A stretch of DNA of 64,000 bases. Source: Rhodospirillales bacterium. Its GTDB lineage: Bacteria > Pseudomonadota > Alphaproteobacteria > Rhodospirillales > Casp-alpha2. A model generated the notes under the pieces. That model saw only the letters and a program-made list of their open reading frames with translations. It was not told where the DNA came from and did not search any database. Made by a program: the position numbers and the translations under genes. The stretch covers positions 1 to 64,000 of the forward strand of contig JAEPMA010000014.1 of assembly GCA_017644185.1 (NCBI GenBank). Direction: 5' to 3'. Shown here piece after piece: positions 18,756-27,801 of the stretch. The number at the start of each line of letters is the position of its first letter. Positions within the stretch are counted from its first letter, which is position 1.

Positions 18756-19454
18756 ATGGCAAACGTAATCAAAGCACCCGATCCCGTCGCCATCCCGGTT
18801 GCCGGGTCGGACGACACCTTTCCGGTCAACCGCATCTTCTGCGTCGGCCGGAACTACGCCGAACACGCCCGCGAGATGGGTCATGATCCGGACCGCGAGC
18901 CGCCGTTCTTCTTTGAAAAACATCCGAGCAGCCTTTTGTTCGCGCCGGCGCCGGACGGGGCCGAGTTCCCGTACCCGCAAGGCTCCGAGGACGTGCATCA
19001 CGAGATCGAGCTGGTCGTCGGCCTCTCAAAGGGTGGCAACGACATCTCCGTCGAGCACGCCTTCGAACATGTCTGGGGCTACGCGGTCGGCATCGACATG
19101 ACGCGCCGTGACCTGCAGGGCGTTGCCAAAAAAATGGGCCGCCCGTGGGAAATCGGTAAGTCCTTCGACAACGCCGCCCCGATCGGCATGTTCCATGCGA
19201 TCACCGAAGCCGGGCATATGGCCGAAGGGCACATCCGCCTCGACGTCAATGGCGAACGCCGCCAGGACGGCAACATGAACGCGATGATCTGGAAAATTCC
19301 GGAAACCATCGCCTATCTGTCGGCGCTGTTCACACTGCAACCTGGCGACCTGATTATGACCGGCACGCCCGCTGGCGTGGGACCGGTCAAAAAGGGTGAC
19401 ATCCTCGAAGGCCACATCGAAGGTTTGAGTTCGATCAAAGTCACCGTCACCTGA
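18756..19454 (+). CDS. Fumarylacetoacetate hydrolase family protein (fumarylpyruvate hydrolase-like)
   Basis: 232 residues from ATG 18756 (GGAG eleven bases before); ATG 18714 is an in-frame alternative. Family motifs: 'FCVGRNYAEHAREMG', 'PPFFFEKHPSSLLF', 'DVHHEIELVVGL' (metal-binding E-x-E) and 'LIMTGTPAGVGPVKKGD'. Members cleave C-C bonds in acylpyruvates such as fumarylpyruvate, or act as oxaloacetate decarboxylase or tautomerase. The aligned start, length and 'H-D-R-E-P-PFFF' spacing suit the fumarylpyruvate/acylpyruvase group. It is divergent from dgcN across 139 bases. No gentisate genes are nearby, so the substrate is open. Confidence 0.85.
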   Translation: MANVIKAPDPVAIPVAGSDDTFPVNRIFCVGRNYAEHAREMGHDPDREPPFFFEKHPSSLLFAPAPDGAEFPYPQGSEDVHHEIELVVGLSKGGNDISVEHAFEHVWGYAVGIDMTRRDLQGVAKKMGRPWEIGKSFDNAAPIGMFHAITEAGHMAEGHIRLDVNGERRQDGNMNAMIWKIPETIAYLSALFTLQPGDLIMTGTPAGVGPVKKGDILEGHIEGLSSIKVTVT

Positions 19455-19565
19455 CGGTTGCCTCCCGTTGCGCCCAGGCGGCGCACAGGAACAGTTCATA
19501 TCGGATTGCGGGTCGCACGGCATCTTCGGCCGTTGCGGCTGCACCGTTTTCAAGGGGTCGAACAG

Positions 19566-21485
19566 ATGCAGATCCCCGCTATCGGCGGCTCACGGTTGAA
19601 GGTTCTTGTCCCCCTCGGCCTTGCCTACATCGCCGTTAACTTCCTCCTCCGGCTGACGCTGACCGGATACGAGGGCAACGCCGGCTTGTTCGTCCCGGCC
19701 CCGCTCATAAAGATATTCCTGATCGGATTGATATACGATCTCGCGGCGTTCGCCTGGATCGCCATCCCCTTCGTGCTGATCGCCGTTGTTTTCCGCGACA
19801 CGCCCCTGGGCAGAAAAGCGCACGCAGCGACCGCGTCCGGTCTCACGGTGATGGCGATCTCGGCCCTGGTGTTCGGGACCGTCGGCGAGCTGCTGTTCTG
19901 GAACGAGTTTTCCGCGCGGTTCAACTTCATCGCGGTCGATTACCTGGTCTACACCCGCGAGGTCACCGGCAACATCGCCCAATCCTATCCGATTGGGATC
20001 CTGATATCCGTCGCCGCTGCCGCCATTATCGGCCTTTCGTTATTGATCGTGCCATTCGTATGGCGCGCCGGACTGGGCCGGGCGCCGACCCTTCGCCATC
20101 GCGGCGCCATCGCCGTATGTTATCCCTTGATCCTGACCGGTGTGTTTTTCGGGCTGACGGAGGGGCCACATCGTCTCATCCAGGATGCCGCCGCCCGCGA
20201 GCTGGCGGGGAACGGCCACTACGCTTTGTTTCGGGCGTTCCGGAACAACGACCTCGAATACGACCGCTTTTACGCGACCCTCCCCGAGCGCCAGGTGGAC
20301 GAAGTTCTTAAAGACGAACTGAAGGAAGCCGGCCTCGACACAAAATCCACCGACGCCGTCAACGGCTTCGCTCATGACGTCACCACCGAGAGTGATCCAG
20401 CCAAAAAGAACGTCGTGCTGGTCACCATCGAAAGTTTGGGGGCGGATTACGTCGAAGCGTTCGGCGGCGCCAAGGGCCTGACCCCCAACCTGAGCGCGCT
20501 GGCGAACGACAGCCTGACCTTCACCAACCTGTATGCGACGGGGCTTAGGACCGTCAGGGGACTGGAGGCGGTGACCCTGTCATTACCGCCGACACCGGGG
20601 CGCGCCGTGCCAATCCGCAAGAACAATAAGGGCTTGATGACGCTCGGCTCCGTGCTCGCCCGGAACGGCTATCAGCCGATGTATATCTATGGCGGGTACA
20701 GTTACTTCGACAACATGCGCGACTTCTTCGGCGGCAACGGTTACGAGGTCTTCGACAGAACGGATATCGACGATGCCGACATCCACCACGAAACCATCTG
20801 GGGCGTCGCCGACGAAGATTTGTTCACCTTCGCGCTGAAGACCATCGATAAGAAAGCCGAGGGCGACAAGCCGTTCCTGGCGCACATCATGACGACCAGT
20901 AATCACCGCCCCTACACCTATCCCGAAGGCCGCATCGACATCCCGTCACATTCGGGGCGCGACGGTGCGGTGAAATACACCGACTTCGCCATCGGCAAGT
21001 TCCTCAGCGAAGCGCGAGGCAAACCCTGGTTCTCAAACACCGTGTTCGTGTTCCTCGCCGATCATACCAGCCACGGCCGGGGCCGCACCGATCTGCCGCC
21101 GGAGAACTATCGGATACCGATGTGGATTTACGCCCCCGGTTTCGTTGAACCCGGCAAGGTGAGCGTCATCGCGTCTCAGATCGACGTCGCGCCGACGGTC
21201 CTCGGGCTGTTGAATATCCCCTACCGTTCGCTGTTCTTCGGGCAGGACATTCTCAGGAATGGCGAAGGCCATCAGCGAGCCTTCATGGCCAACTATCTGA
21301 CGGTCGGGTATATGGAAGACGGGATCGTCGTCGAGTTGGCACCCCAGGGCCGCGTCAGGACCGTGTATGCGGATACCGGCAAACCTTTATCGGTCGACGA
21401 ACCCAAAGCGCGGCATATCATCAACGAAGCCGTCAGCTTCTATCAAACGGCATCGCGCGAAATCGAGCGCATGACCCGCCCCTAG
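19566..21485 (+). CDS. LtaS/OpgB-like membrane sulfatase-fold transferase
   Basis: 639 residues from ATG 19566 (AAGGGG eight bases before). About five membrane helices occupy the first 215 residues, followed by a periplasmic alkaline-phosphatase-fold domain. Metal and nucleophile motifs are present: 'VTIESLGADY' (Glu), 'ATGLRTVRGLEAV' (Thr nucleophile), 'LADHTSHGRG' (Asp, His). In Gram-negatives this fold transfers phosphoglycerol or phosphoethanolamine groups from phospholipid to periplasmic glucans or envelope glycans. The 'GLRTVRG' form is that of proteobacterial LTA-synthase-family proteins. The adenylate cyclase gene begins 22 bases later, so the two may be co-expressed. Confidence 0.88.
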   Translation: MQIPAIGGSRLKVLVPLGLAYIAVNFLLRLTLTGYEGNAGLFVPAPLIKIFLIGLIYDLAAFAWIAIPFVLIAVVFRDTPLGRKAHAATASGLTVMAISALVFGTVGELLFWNEFSARFNFIAVDYLVYTREVTGNIAQSYPIGILISVAAAAIIGLSLLIVPFVWRAGLGRAPTLRHRGAIAVCYPLILTGVFFGLTEGPHRLIQDAAARELAGNGHYALFRAFRNNDLEYDRFYATLPERQVDEVLKDELKEAGLDTKSTDAVNGFAHDVTTESDPAKKNVVLVTIESLGADYVEAFGGAKGLTPNLSALANDSLTFTNLYATGLRTVRGLEAVTLSLPPTPGRAVPIRKNNKGLMTLGSVLARNGYQPMYIYGGYSYFDNMRDFFGGNGYEVFDRTDIDDADIHHETIWGVADEDLFTFALKTIDKKAEGDKPFLAHIMTTSNHRPYTYPEGRIDIPSHSGRDGAVKYTDFAIGKFLSEARGKPWFSNTVFVFLADHTSHGRGRTDLPPENYRIPMWIYAPGFVEPGKVSVIASQIDVAPTVLGLLNIPYRSLFFGQDILRNGEGHQRAFMANYLTVGYMEDGIVVELAPQGRVRTVYADTGKPLSVDEPKARHIINEAVSFYQTASREIERMTRP

Positions 21486-21507
21486 AACGATCCGGACGAG
21501 ACGGCCT

Positions 21508-22803
21508 GTGAGCAACAAAAACAAAATCGACCTCGTCCCCTCGGAACAGCCGTTCCCGTTAAGCCGGCTGTTCCGCCGCCGCTTCATCCCGGCGTTCATC
21601 GGGTTCGCAGGCGTGTTCCTTTTACTGCTCGGCTTCACCGCCCAGCAGGTGATCGAGGATATCTATCTTGAGCAGGCGCAGAGGCGCGCACAGACAATCG
21701 CCCGTGCCGTCGCCGAGACGGCGCCCGAGGCATGGTCACACCTGATGGGTGGCCAGACGCTCAGGGAACTCGGCAACTCCCCGGACGCCGAACGTCTCTC
21801 CAAGGCGTTCACGGACGAGGTCCGGGAGATGAACCTGCCGGAGTTGAAAGTCTACGATCTGGAACGCCGGGTCCTGTTCGCGACCAGGACCGACGAAATC
21901 GGGTCGACCGAGAACGGCGATGCGCTGAAGAAAACCATCGCGAGTTCGCACTCCAGCGTTGTCACGAAGGGTCTGCCGGACGGCACCAGCCAGTACGAGC
22001 TTTACGTGCCGGTCTTCGACACCCAGAACAACGTACGGACCGTCTTCGAACTTTACGAACCGGTCACGTATCTGGACGCCATCCTGCTGCGCGCAGCGAT
22101 CCCGACGATGGCGGTGCCGGCGGCGTTGCTGCTGATGCTCATTGTCGCCCTCAATATTCTGGTTGGCCGCGCCCAACAGGATATCGACGCCCGCACGTCG
22201 GCATTGAAAGCCCTGCAGGACCGGCTTGCGTCCTTCGTTTCCGCAACCGCCATCGACGCTGCCCGCGCGGCTGGCGACGGCGGCGGCATCCGGTCACAGA
22301 AAATGGAAACGACCCTGTTTTATTCGGATATCCGCGACTTCACTGGATACTCGGAACAGAATCCGGCAGAGACGGTGGTCGATTTCCTCAACCGGATCAT
22401 GGCGGTCCAGGTCGATGCGGTGCGCGCGCATAAGGGCGATGTAGACAAGATGATCGGCGACGCCGTGCTGGCCAGGTTCGACGGTGATGATGGCCCCAAC
22501 AGGGCCATTACCGCCGCCCGTGATATACAAATCAAGATTGCAAAAAGCGATTTCCCCAGGGAGATCGGCATCGGCATCCACAAGGGGGATGTCATTTCCG
22601 GCGCTATCGGCCCCGATGAGCGGCGTGACTTCACCGTGATCGGCGATGCGGTGAACATTTCCGCCAGGCTCTGCGCGCTTGCCGGGGCCGGAGAGATCGT
22701 CGTAGACGCGGATATCGCTGACGATGCGTTCGATCCCGCTGAACAGGTTCAGGTCAAAGGACGACTGCAGAAAATCTCGATAAGAAGATTGAAGCTCATA
22801 TGA
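21508..22803 (+). CDS. Membrane-bound class III adenylate cyclase
   Basis: 431 residues from GTG 21508. One helix (about 29-50), a periplasmic sensor region of about 145 residues, a second helix (about 197-220), then a class III cyclase domain. The first metal Asp is in 'FYSDIRDFTGYS'; 'VDKMIGDAVLARF' gives the second metal Asp and the adenine-selecting Lys; 'RRDFTVIGDAVNISARL' gives the Thr/Asp-position and transition-state Asn and Arg. All residues needed for a homodimeric adenylate cyclase are present, so cAMP production is likely. It overlaps the EamA gene by four bases (ATGA). Confidence 0.88.
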   Translation: MSNKNKIDLVPSEQPFPLSRLFRRRFIPAFIGFAGVFLLLLGFTAQQVIEDIYLEQAQRRAQTIARAVAETAPEAWSHLMGGQTLRELGNSPDAERLSKAFTDEVREMNLPELKVYDLERRVLFATRTDEIGSTENGDALKKTIASSHSSVVTKGLPDGTSQYELYVPVFDTQNNVRTVFELYEPVTYLDAILLRAAIPTMAVPAALLLMLIVALNILVGRAQQDIDARTSALKALQDRLASFVSATAIDAARAAGDGGGIRSQKMETTLFYSDIRDFTGYSEQNPAETVVDFLNRIMAVQVDAVRAHKGDVDKMIGDAVLARFDGDDGPNRAITAARDIQIKIAKSDFPREIGIGIHKGDVISGAIGPDERRDFTVIGDAVNISARLCALAGAGEIVVDADIADDAFDPAEQVQVKGRLQKISIRRLKLI

Positions 22804-23735
22804 ACAAAGACACTCAACCAACCGCCGGACAGGTCGGGATCGCTACGGGGATGCTGATCCTGACCCCCCTGTTCTGGGCGGGGCACAGTGTCGTCGGGCG
22901 CATCGTCGCCAATGAGATACCGACCTTTTCACTGGTCTGTATCCGCTGGTTGCTGGCGTTCGTCATTCTCATGATTTTCGTCACCCCGACGGTGTGGCCC
23001 CAGCGCTGGCTGTTCGTCCGCTACTGGCGCTACGTGCTGATGACGGGCCTGGTGGGGCCGGCGCTGTTTCCCTGCCTCCTCTATATCGGCCTCAAGACCA
23101 CCACGGTCACCAACACCGCGATCATCCAGACGTCGGTGCCGGGACTGGTCCCGTTCATCGCCTGGATTCTCTTGAAAGACCGGGTCACCTGGCAGCAGAT
23201 ATCGGGTATTCTGGTGTCGTCGATCGGCGTGTTATTGATCGTCACTCAGGGAAATCCGCTGAAAATCGCCGAGGTCGAGTTCGTGCCGGGGGATTTCGTG
23301 ATCCTGTGCGCGTTTTCCTCCTGGGCGCTCTATACCGTCGTGATCCGTATGAAACCTTCCGAGATGCACGCCAACACATTATTGGCGTCGAGCATGGCCA
23401 TCGGCGGTATCGCCACCTTCCCACTGTGGATGTGGGAACTATCCCAAGGGATGTATATCCCGATGACAAGCCAATCGGCGTGGGCGTTCGGATACATCTT
23501 GCTGTTCCCGACACTGCTCGCCTACTACTTCTATAACTATGCGATCAACATCGTCGGCCCGACCAAGGCGGGGCTGGCATCGCATCTGGTGCCGCCGTTG
23601 GGGATTTGTCTGGGCGTGATTTTCCTGAACGAGACTGTTCACACCTTCCACGCCGTCAGTTTCGCGGCGATCCTGACGGGTGTGATCATGGTTATTCGGG
23701 GCGGGCCCGCTTCCAAAAATCCAAAGCGATCCTGA
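22800..23735 (+). CDS. EamA/DMT-family permease
   Basis: 311 residues with ten predicted membrane helices in two repeated EamA halves. Typical segments are 'PLFWAGHSVVGRIV', 'NTAIIQTSVPGLVPFIAWILLKDRV', 'SSIGVLLIV' and 'NIVGPTKAGLASHLVPPLGICLGVIFLNE'. Such proteins export or import small metabolites such as amino acids. The start overlaps the cyclase stop. The 3' end overlaps the convergent DUF2927 gene by 44 bases. Confidence 0.9.
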   Translation: MNKDTQPTAGQVGIATGMLILTPLFWAGHSVVGRIVANEIPTFSLVCIRWLLAFVILMIFVTPTVWPQRWLFVRYWRYVLMTGLVGPALFPCLLYIGLKTTTVTNTAIIQTSVPGLVPFIAWILLKDRVTWQQISGILVSSIGVLLIVTQGNPLKIAEVEFVPGDFVILCAFSSWALYTVVIRMKPSEMHANTLLASSMAIGGIATFPLWMWELSQGMYIPMTSQSAWAFGYILLFPTLLAYYFYNYAINIVGPTKAGLASHLVPPLGICLGVIFLNETVHTFHAVSFAAILTGVIMVIRGGPASKNPKRS

Positions 23736-24438
23736 GCGCGTCGGCACGCGCCATACCCGGTTTGATCTCCGGCTGATAAAGCGCCCTTAAAAGCCAGCGG
23801 TCGTGTTCCGTCAGTTCGAAGTAGCGGCTTGAGTCGTTGAAGATCGACGGCTTCACGGCATTGGAGTCGTTCGGCAGGCCGAGAATCTGCGTAATCTCCT
23901 CGACCGCGCAGGCCCGGTGATAACTCTCCGGGTGACGCGACGGGAACGCGATGATGGCGGCGACGATCTCGCCCTTCTTGGTGAAGTAGTTGGCGAAACA
24001 GGTCGAATTGCGGACCATCCAACGGACCTTTTCCTCGTCGCCCTTCCAGTACTTGGCGAGTTCCTTGGGGAGGTCTTTGTCGTCCATGTAATAGAGGATG
24101 ACATTGACCTTCTTGCGGTCGAAGTCGGCCGGCAATTTTTTGGCCTTCTGCTTGGCGAACGAATAATAAAGTTCGATCCGGTGGCCAGTGATCTCGCTCA
24201 AGTCTCTTGCGACGTCATCGATGAAGGTTTCGAGATGGGGCGGATAGTCCTTGCCCTGAATGCCCATCAGAACCGGCTTCGCCCATTTGCGGACGATCTC
24301 GTACTTGCGGCCGGTATATTCGTTCCCAAACGCGATCAGATCGAAGTTCCGAAGCAGGTCGGCGTTGGAAAAATCTTCCTCCGCCCATGCGGAAATCGGG
24401 CAGAGGATCAGAAATAGGGCAATCAGAAAACGCTTCAT
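23692..24438 (-). CDS. Secreted DUF2927-family protein
   Basis: 248 residues with a clear signal peptide (about 1-19, 'LIALFLILCPISAWA'). The body matches DUF2927-type proteins of Alphaproteobacteria: 'GKDYPPHLETFIDDVARDLSEITGH', 'CFANYFTKKGEIVAAIIAFPS', 'HRACAVEEITQILGLPNDSN' and 'ELTEHDRWLLRALYQPEIKPGM'. The 'EE-TQ-LGL-ND' segment resembles a degenerate peptidase-like helix, but I see no complete HExxH. Periplasmic; function unknown. Confidence 0.82.
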   Translation of the reverse strand: MKRFLIALFLILCPISAWAEEDFSNADLLRNFDLIAFGNEYTGRKYEIVRKWAKPVLMGIQGKDYPPHLETFIDDVARDLSEITGHRIELYYSFAKQKAKKLPADFDRKKVNVILYYMDDKDLPKELAKYWKGDEEKVRWMVRNSTCFANYFTKKGEIVAAIIAFPSRHPESYHRACAVEEITQILGLPNDSNAVKPSIFNDSSRYFELTEHDRWLLRALYQPEIKPGMARADALRIALDFWKRARPE

Positions 24439-24582
24439 CGACCAAATTTGCCGGAAAAATCAGGCGATTGCCAGCATTCCGGCGTTCAGCGATTTCCCGC
24501 CCGCGCCCCGGGATTGTCCCGAAAATGCCTTATTCCGAGCCATAAATCGCCACACCGGAAGACGACATTGTTCATGGGTTAA

Positions 24583-24664
24583 CAAGCGTCCCCACGCTTG
24601 GTTTCTCCACCTCTCCCCCCAACCGACTGAGGGGATCGCCAAACGGCGATCCCCTCATTTTTTT
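24583..24664 (+). ncRNA. Candidate small RNA with CU-rich linker
   Basis: On the plus strand, a 7-bp hairpin CAAGCGT-CCCC-ACGCTTG (24583-24600) is followed by a 28-base unpaired CU-rich stretch containing CTCCACCTCTCCCCCC, then a strong terminator. The region is downstream of no plus-strand gene; the DUF2927 gene reads away from it. The layout again suggests an sRNA that covers ribosome binding sites. The 5' end is not fixed and probably lies somewhere upstream of 24583; I found no convincing promoter. Confidence 0.42.
24629..24664 (+). terminator. Strong intrinsic terminator
   Basis: Perfect 12-bp stem (GAGGGGATCGCC / GGCGATCCCCTC) with a 4-base loop AAAC, then A and seven T. It can also act as the minus-strand terminator of the aminotransferase gene only poorly, since there is no T-run on that side. 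Confidence 0.88.
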
Positions 24665-24697
24665 GCCCGGTCCCCGAAGCGGGGAAGACATAATCGA

Positions 24698-26008
24698 TCA
24701 GATTTTCGAGAGCGTCTTACGCAGCTTGTCGATCATCTCGTCGATGTGTTTTTCCTCGGCCACGAACGGCGGCGCGACGATGCCACTGTCGCCGGTGAAC
24801 TTCACGTGCATGCCGTTCCAGAACAGGTCTTTCTGGATCTGTGTCCCGAGTGCGCCCGGGCCGCCCTGCGGCTTTAGTTCGACCGCACCCAAAAGCCCGT
24901 AGCTGCGGATGTCCTTGATGCATTCCATATCCTTCAGGCTGTGAAGCGCCTCGCCGAAGTATCCGGAAAGCTGGGCCGCACGCTCGAACAGGTTGTCTCT
25001 TTGATAGAGGTCCTGCGCCACGTTGCCCGCCGCGCACGCCGCCGGGTGGCCGGAATACGTGTAGCCGTGGAAGAACTCGATAGCATTATCCGGAGATGCG
25101 TTGGTGATCGTTTCGTAGATCTCGTCCTTGACCGCGACCGCGCCCATCGGCTGTGCACCATTGGTCAACGCTTTCGCCATCGTCATGATGTCCGGGATAA
25201 CCCCGAACGCGTCGGCGGCGAAGGCATGGCCCAGACGCCCGAAACCGGTGATGACTTCGTCGAACACCAAAAGAATGCCGTGCTGGTCGCAGATTTCGCG
25301 GATGCGCTCCAGATACCCCACCGGCGGCACCAGGACGCCCGTCGATCCCGCGATCGGTTCGACGAAGACGGCGGCGATGGTCGAGCCCCCATAGGTTTCG
25401 CAGTGGCGCGCCAGGTCTTCGGCAAGTTCCGCACCGCGCGTCGGCTGGCCGGGGGTGAAGACGTTCTCTTCCATCCAGGTGTGGCGCATGGTGACGACGT
25501 TCGGCATTACGTTGGTGAAGGTCTCGCGGTTCTTGACCATCCCCGCCAGGCTGACGCCGCCGATGTTGACCCCGTGATACGCCCGTTCACGCGACACGAA
25601 ACGGTTGCGGTGACCGTCGCCCTTGGCCCGGTGATAGGCCATCGCGATCTTCAACGCGGTGTCGATCGATTCCGATCCGGAGTTCACGAAGAACACGTGA
25701 TTGATCGGTTCCGGCGTGATGCGGGCGACTTTCGACGCCAGCTCGAACGATCCCGGATGGCCCATCTGGAAGGGCGGCGTGTAGTCGTTGGTCAGAAGCT
25801 GTTCGCGCACGGCTTCGGCGATTTCCGGCCGACCATGACCGAGCGGCACACAGAACAGGCCGCTTGAGCCGTCGATGACGGTGCCGCCCTTGTGATCGAT
25901 GAAGTACATCCCTTCCGCCTTCACGACGAGCCGGGGATTGGCCTTGAAATCCCGGTTGGCGGTAAACGGCATCCAGTGTTGCTCGAGCGAGTTCGTCGTG
26001 AATTCCAT
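24698..26008 (-). CDS. Class III omega-aminotransferase (beta-alanine/taurine:pyruvate type)
   Basis: 436 residues from ATG 26008, five bases after GGAGG. The class III fold is clear: 'WMPFTANRDFKANPRLVVKAEGMYF', 'NSGSESIDTALKIAMAYHRAKG' (PLP phosphate), 'RERAYHGVNIGG', 'LLVFDEVITGFGRLG' (PLP Asp) and the catalytic Lys in 'MTMAKALTNGAQPMGAV'. The 'QHWMPFTANRDFK' start is typical of beta-alanine:pyruvate aminotransferases (AptA), which also take other omega-amino acids. The gene diverges from a MocR regulator, as taurine or beta-alanine genes often do. Taurine is possible given the TauD-like gene nearby. Confidence 0.87.
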   Translation of the reverse strand: MEFTTNSLEQHWMPFTANRDFKANPRLVVKAEGMYFIDHKGGTVIDGSSGLFCVPLGHGRPEIAEAVREQLLTNDYTPPFQMGHPGSFELASKVARITPEPINHVFFVNSGSESIDTALKIAMAYHRAKGDGHRNRFVSRERAYHGVNIGGVSLAGMVKNRETFTNVMPNVVTMRHTWMEENVFTPGQPTRGAELAEDLARHCETYGGSTIAAVFVEPIAGSTGVLVPPVGYLERIREICDQHGILLVFDEVITGFGRLGHAFAADAFGVIPDIMTMAKALTNGAQPMGAVAVKDEIYETITNASPDNAIEFFHGYTYSGHPAACAAGNVAQDLYQRDNLFERAAQLSGYFGEALHSLKDMECIKDIRSYGLLGAVELKPQGGPGALGTQIQKDLFWNGMHVKFTGDSGIVAPPFVAEEKHIDEMIDKLRKTLSKI

Positions 26009-26140
26009 AAGGTCCTCCAAAATTCCGGGCCGGCACCCCGTGGGCCGCCCGGATGAAAAACATGCGAGATGTCCAGCTTATACAGCGCGCCAGGGCGGGC
26101 GTCAGCCGGAATACCAATAATGAAATCGTAGTCGTTTGAC

Positions 26141-26193
26141 CTGGACCCACAATAGGGCCAGATTCCCTTATTGTTCCGGACCACTAAGGGTCC
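26141..26193. promoter_or_regulatory. Candidate MocR operator (two GGACC half-sites)
   Basis: Between the divergent aminotransferase and MocR genes, GGACCCACAATAGGG (26143) and GGACCACTAAGGG (26178) form a direct repeat 35 bp apart. MocR regulators commonly bind two or more spaced half-sites in such divergent regions. Assignment is by position and pattern only. Confidence 0.4.
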
Positions 26194-26212
26194 AAAAGGG
26201 GGGACAAGGCAT

Positions 26213-27685
26213 TTGCGTGACGCGATTTTTCATCTCAAACGCAATAGAAACGTGAGCCTGCAGGCGCAGATCAGGGAAACCCTGGTCGATGCGATCCTTG
26301 GTGGGCAACTTTTAGGGGGCGAGCCCCTTCCGTCGAGCCGGCGGATGGCCGAAAATCTGGGGGTGTCGCGCAACACCGTGGTGCTGGCCTATCAGAATCT
26401 GGTCGATGACGGCTACCTGATCGCCCGCGAGCGGAGCGGCTATTACGTTAACGAGGAAATGTGCGGCCAGGCCGCACCGCCACCGACACCGCGTCCGCAA
26501 TCGCCGGACAGAACGCCCGATTGGGACGCACGGTTCCGCGTCCACCCAAGCCGGCAGGAAAACATCGAAAAGGCCATCGACTGGCCGTCCTATCCCTACC
26601 CATTTGTCTATGGCCAGGTCGACCAGCAGTTGTTCCCCCTAGCGGCGTGGCGCGAATGCGCGCGCCAGGCATTGGGGCGCCGCGCGATGGATGCGTGGAC
26701 CGGCGACCGCCTGATTCACGACGACCCGATGCTGATCGAACAAATCAGAACGCATATTTTGCCGCGCCGCGGCATCAAGGCGAATGCCGACGAGATCCTC
26801 GTGACACTGGGGGCCCAAAACGCCCTCTACATCATCGCCAGCCTTCTATTCACTGAGGACACGACGGTCGGGGTCGAGGACCCCGGCTATCCGGATTTCT
26901 TCAACATCGCGAGATTGAAAACCTCGCGCGTCAAAGCCATCCCCGTCGATCATCACGGGCTGCCCGCGGACGAGCGCATCGACGGGTGCGATTATCTTTA
27001 CGTGACACCGAGCCACCAGTTCCCGACCACGGTCACCATGCCGGTTTCCCGGCGCGAAGAACTGTTGGCGCGGACCGAGCGCGAAGACATCATCCTGATC
27101 GAGGACGATTACGAGTTCGAAACCAATTACGTTGGGCGCCAGGCCCCGGCGTTGAAATCGATGGATGAGGGCGGACGGGTGATCTACGTCGGCTCTCTGT
27201 CGAAGTCTCTATTTCCCGGATTGCGCCTCGGCTACATGGTGGCGTCCAGAAGACTGATCGAGGAAGCGCGCGCGCTCAGGCGCCTGATGCTGCGCCACCC
27301 CCCGACCGTCAACCAGCGTCAGACCGCTTTGTTCCTGTCGCTCGGTCATCACGACGCTTTGATCCACCGTTTACATCGGGAGTTCCGCACCAGATGGGAG
27401 GCGATGGATCACGCCTTACAGCACTATCTCCCCGCTTCGGCGACAAAACCGGGTTTCGGGGGGACCAGCTTCTGGGTAAGGGGACCGGACAAACTGGATG
27501 CCCAGGAACTGGCCCATCGCGCCAAGTCGGAAGGTGTTTTGATCGAGCCCGGCCGCGTGCATTTCCTGGGTGACGACCGGCCGAAAAATTACTTCCGCCT
27601 CGCCTTTTCGTCCCTGCCGACTGAGCGGATCGAACCCGGCATCCGCATTTTAAGTGAGCTGATCTACGGCTTCGGGCGGCTGTAA
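26213..27685 (+). CDS. MocR/GntR-family regulator with aminotransferase-like domain
   Basis: 490 residues from TTG 26213, which follows a GGGGGG run and leaves the operator candidate outside the gene; TTG 26171 is a longer alternative. The N-terminus is a GntR winged helix ('SLQAQIRETLVDAILGGQLLGGEPLPSSRRMAENLGVSRNTV'). The rest is a class I aminotransferase-like domain with 'VTLGAQNALYII', 'YLYVTPSHQFPTT', 'ILIEDDYEFET' and the PLP lysine region 'VIYVGSLSKSLFPGLRLGY'. MocR proteins sense PLP-amino acid adducts and usually activate the divergent gene. Here it probably controls the aminotransferase, in the manner of TauR. Confidence 0.9.
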   Translation: MRDAIFHLKRNRNVSLQAQIRETLVDAILGGQLLGGEPLPSSRRMAENLGVSRNTVVLAYQNLVDDGYLIARERSGYYVNEEMCGQAAPPPTPRPQSPDRTPDWDARFRVHPSRQENIEKAIDWPSYPYPFVYGQVDQQLFPLAAWRECARQALGRRAMDAWTGDRLIHDDPMLIEQIRTHILPRRGIKANADEILVTLGAQNALYIIASLLFTEDTTVGVEDPGYPDFFNIARLKTSRVKAIPVDHHGLPADERIDGCDYLYVTPSHQFPTTVTMPVSRREELLARTEREDIILIEDDYEFETNYVGRQAPALKSMDEGGRVIYVGSLSKSLFPGLRLGYMVASRRLIEEARALRRLMLRHPPTVNQRQTALFLSLGHHDALIHRLHREFRTRWEAMDHALQHYLPASATKPGFGGTSFWVRGPDKLDAQELAHRAKSEGVLIEPGRVHFLGDDRPKNYFRLAFSSLPTERIEPGIRILSELIYGFGRL

Positions 27686-27801
27686 GCCTTTCGTCCCATC
27701 TTGACCGCAGACCCGCGTCCGGCCTCTAATACGTCCAATAACGGCCGGAAAGGCCTCTGCACGTCAACGGGGCACGCGCCCCGGCTTGGGAGAAGACAGA
27801 C

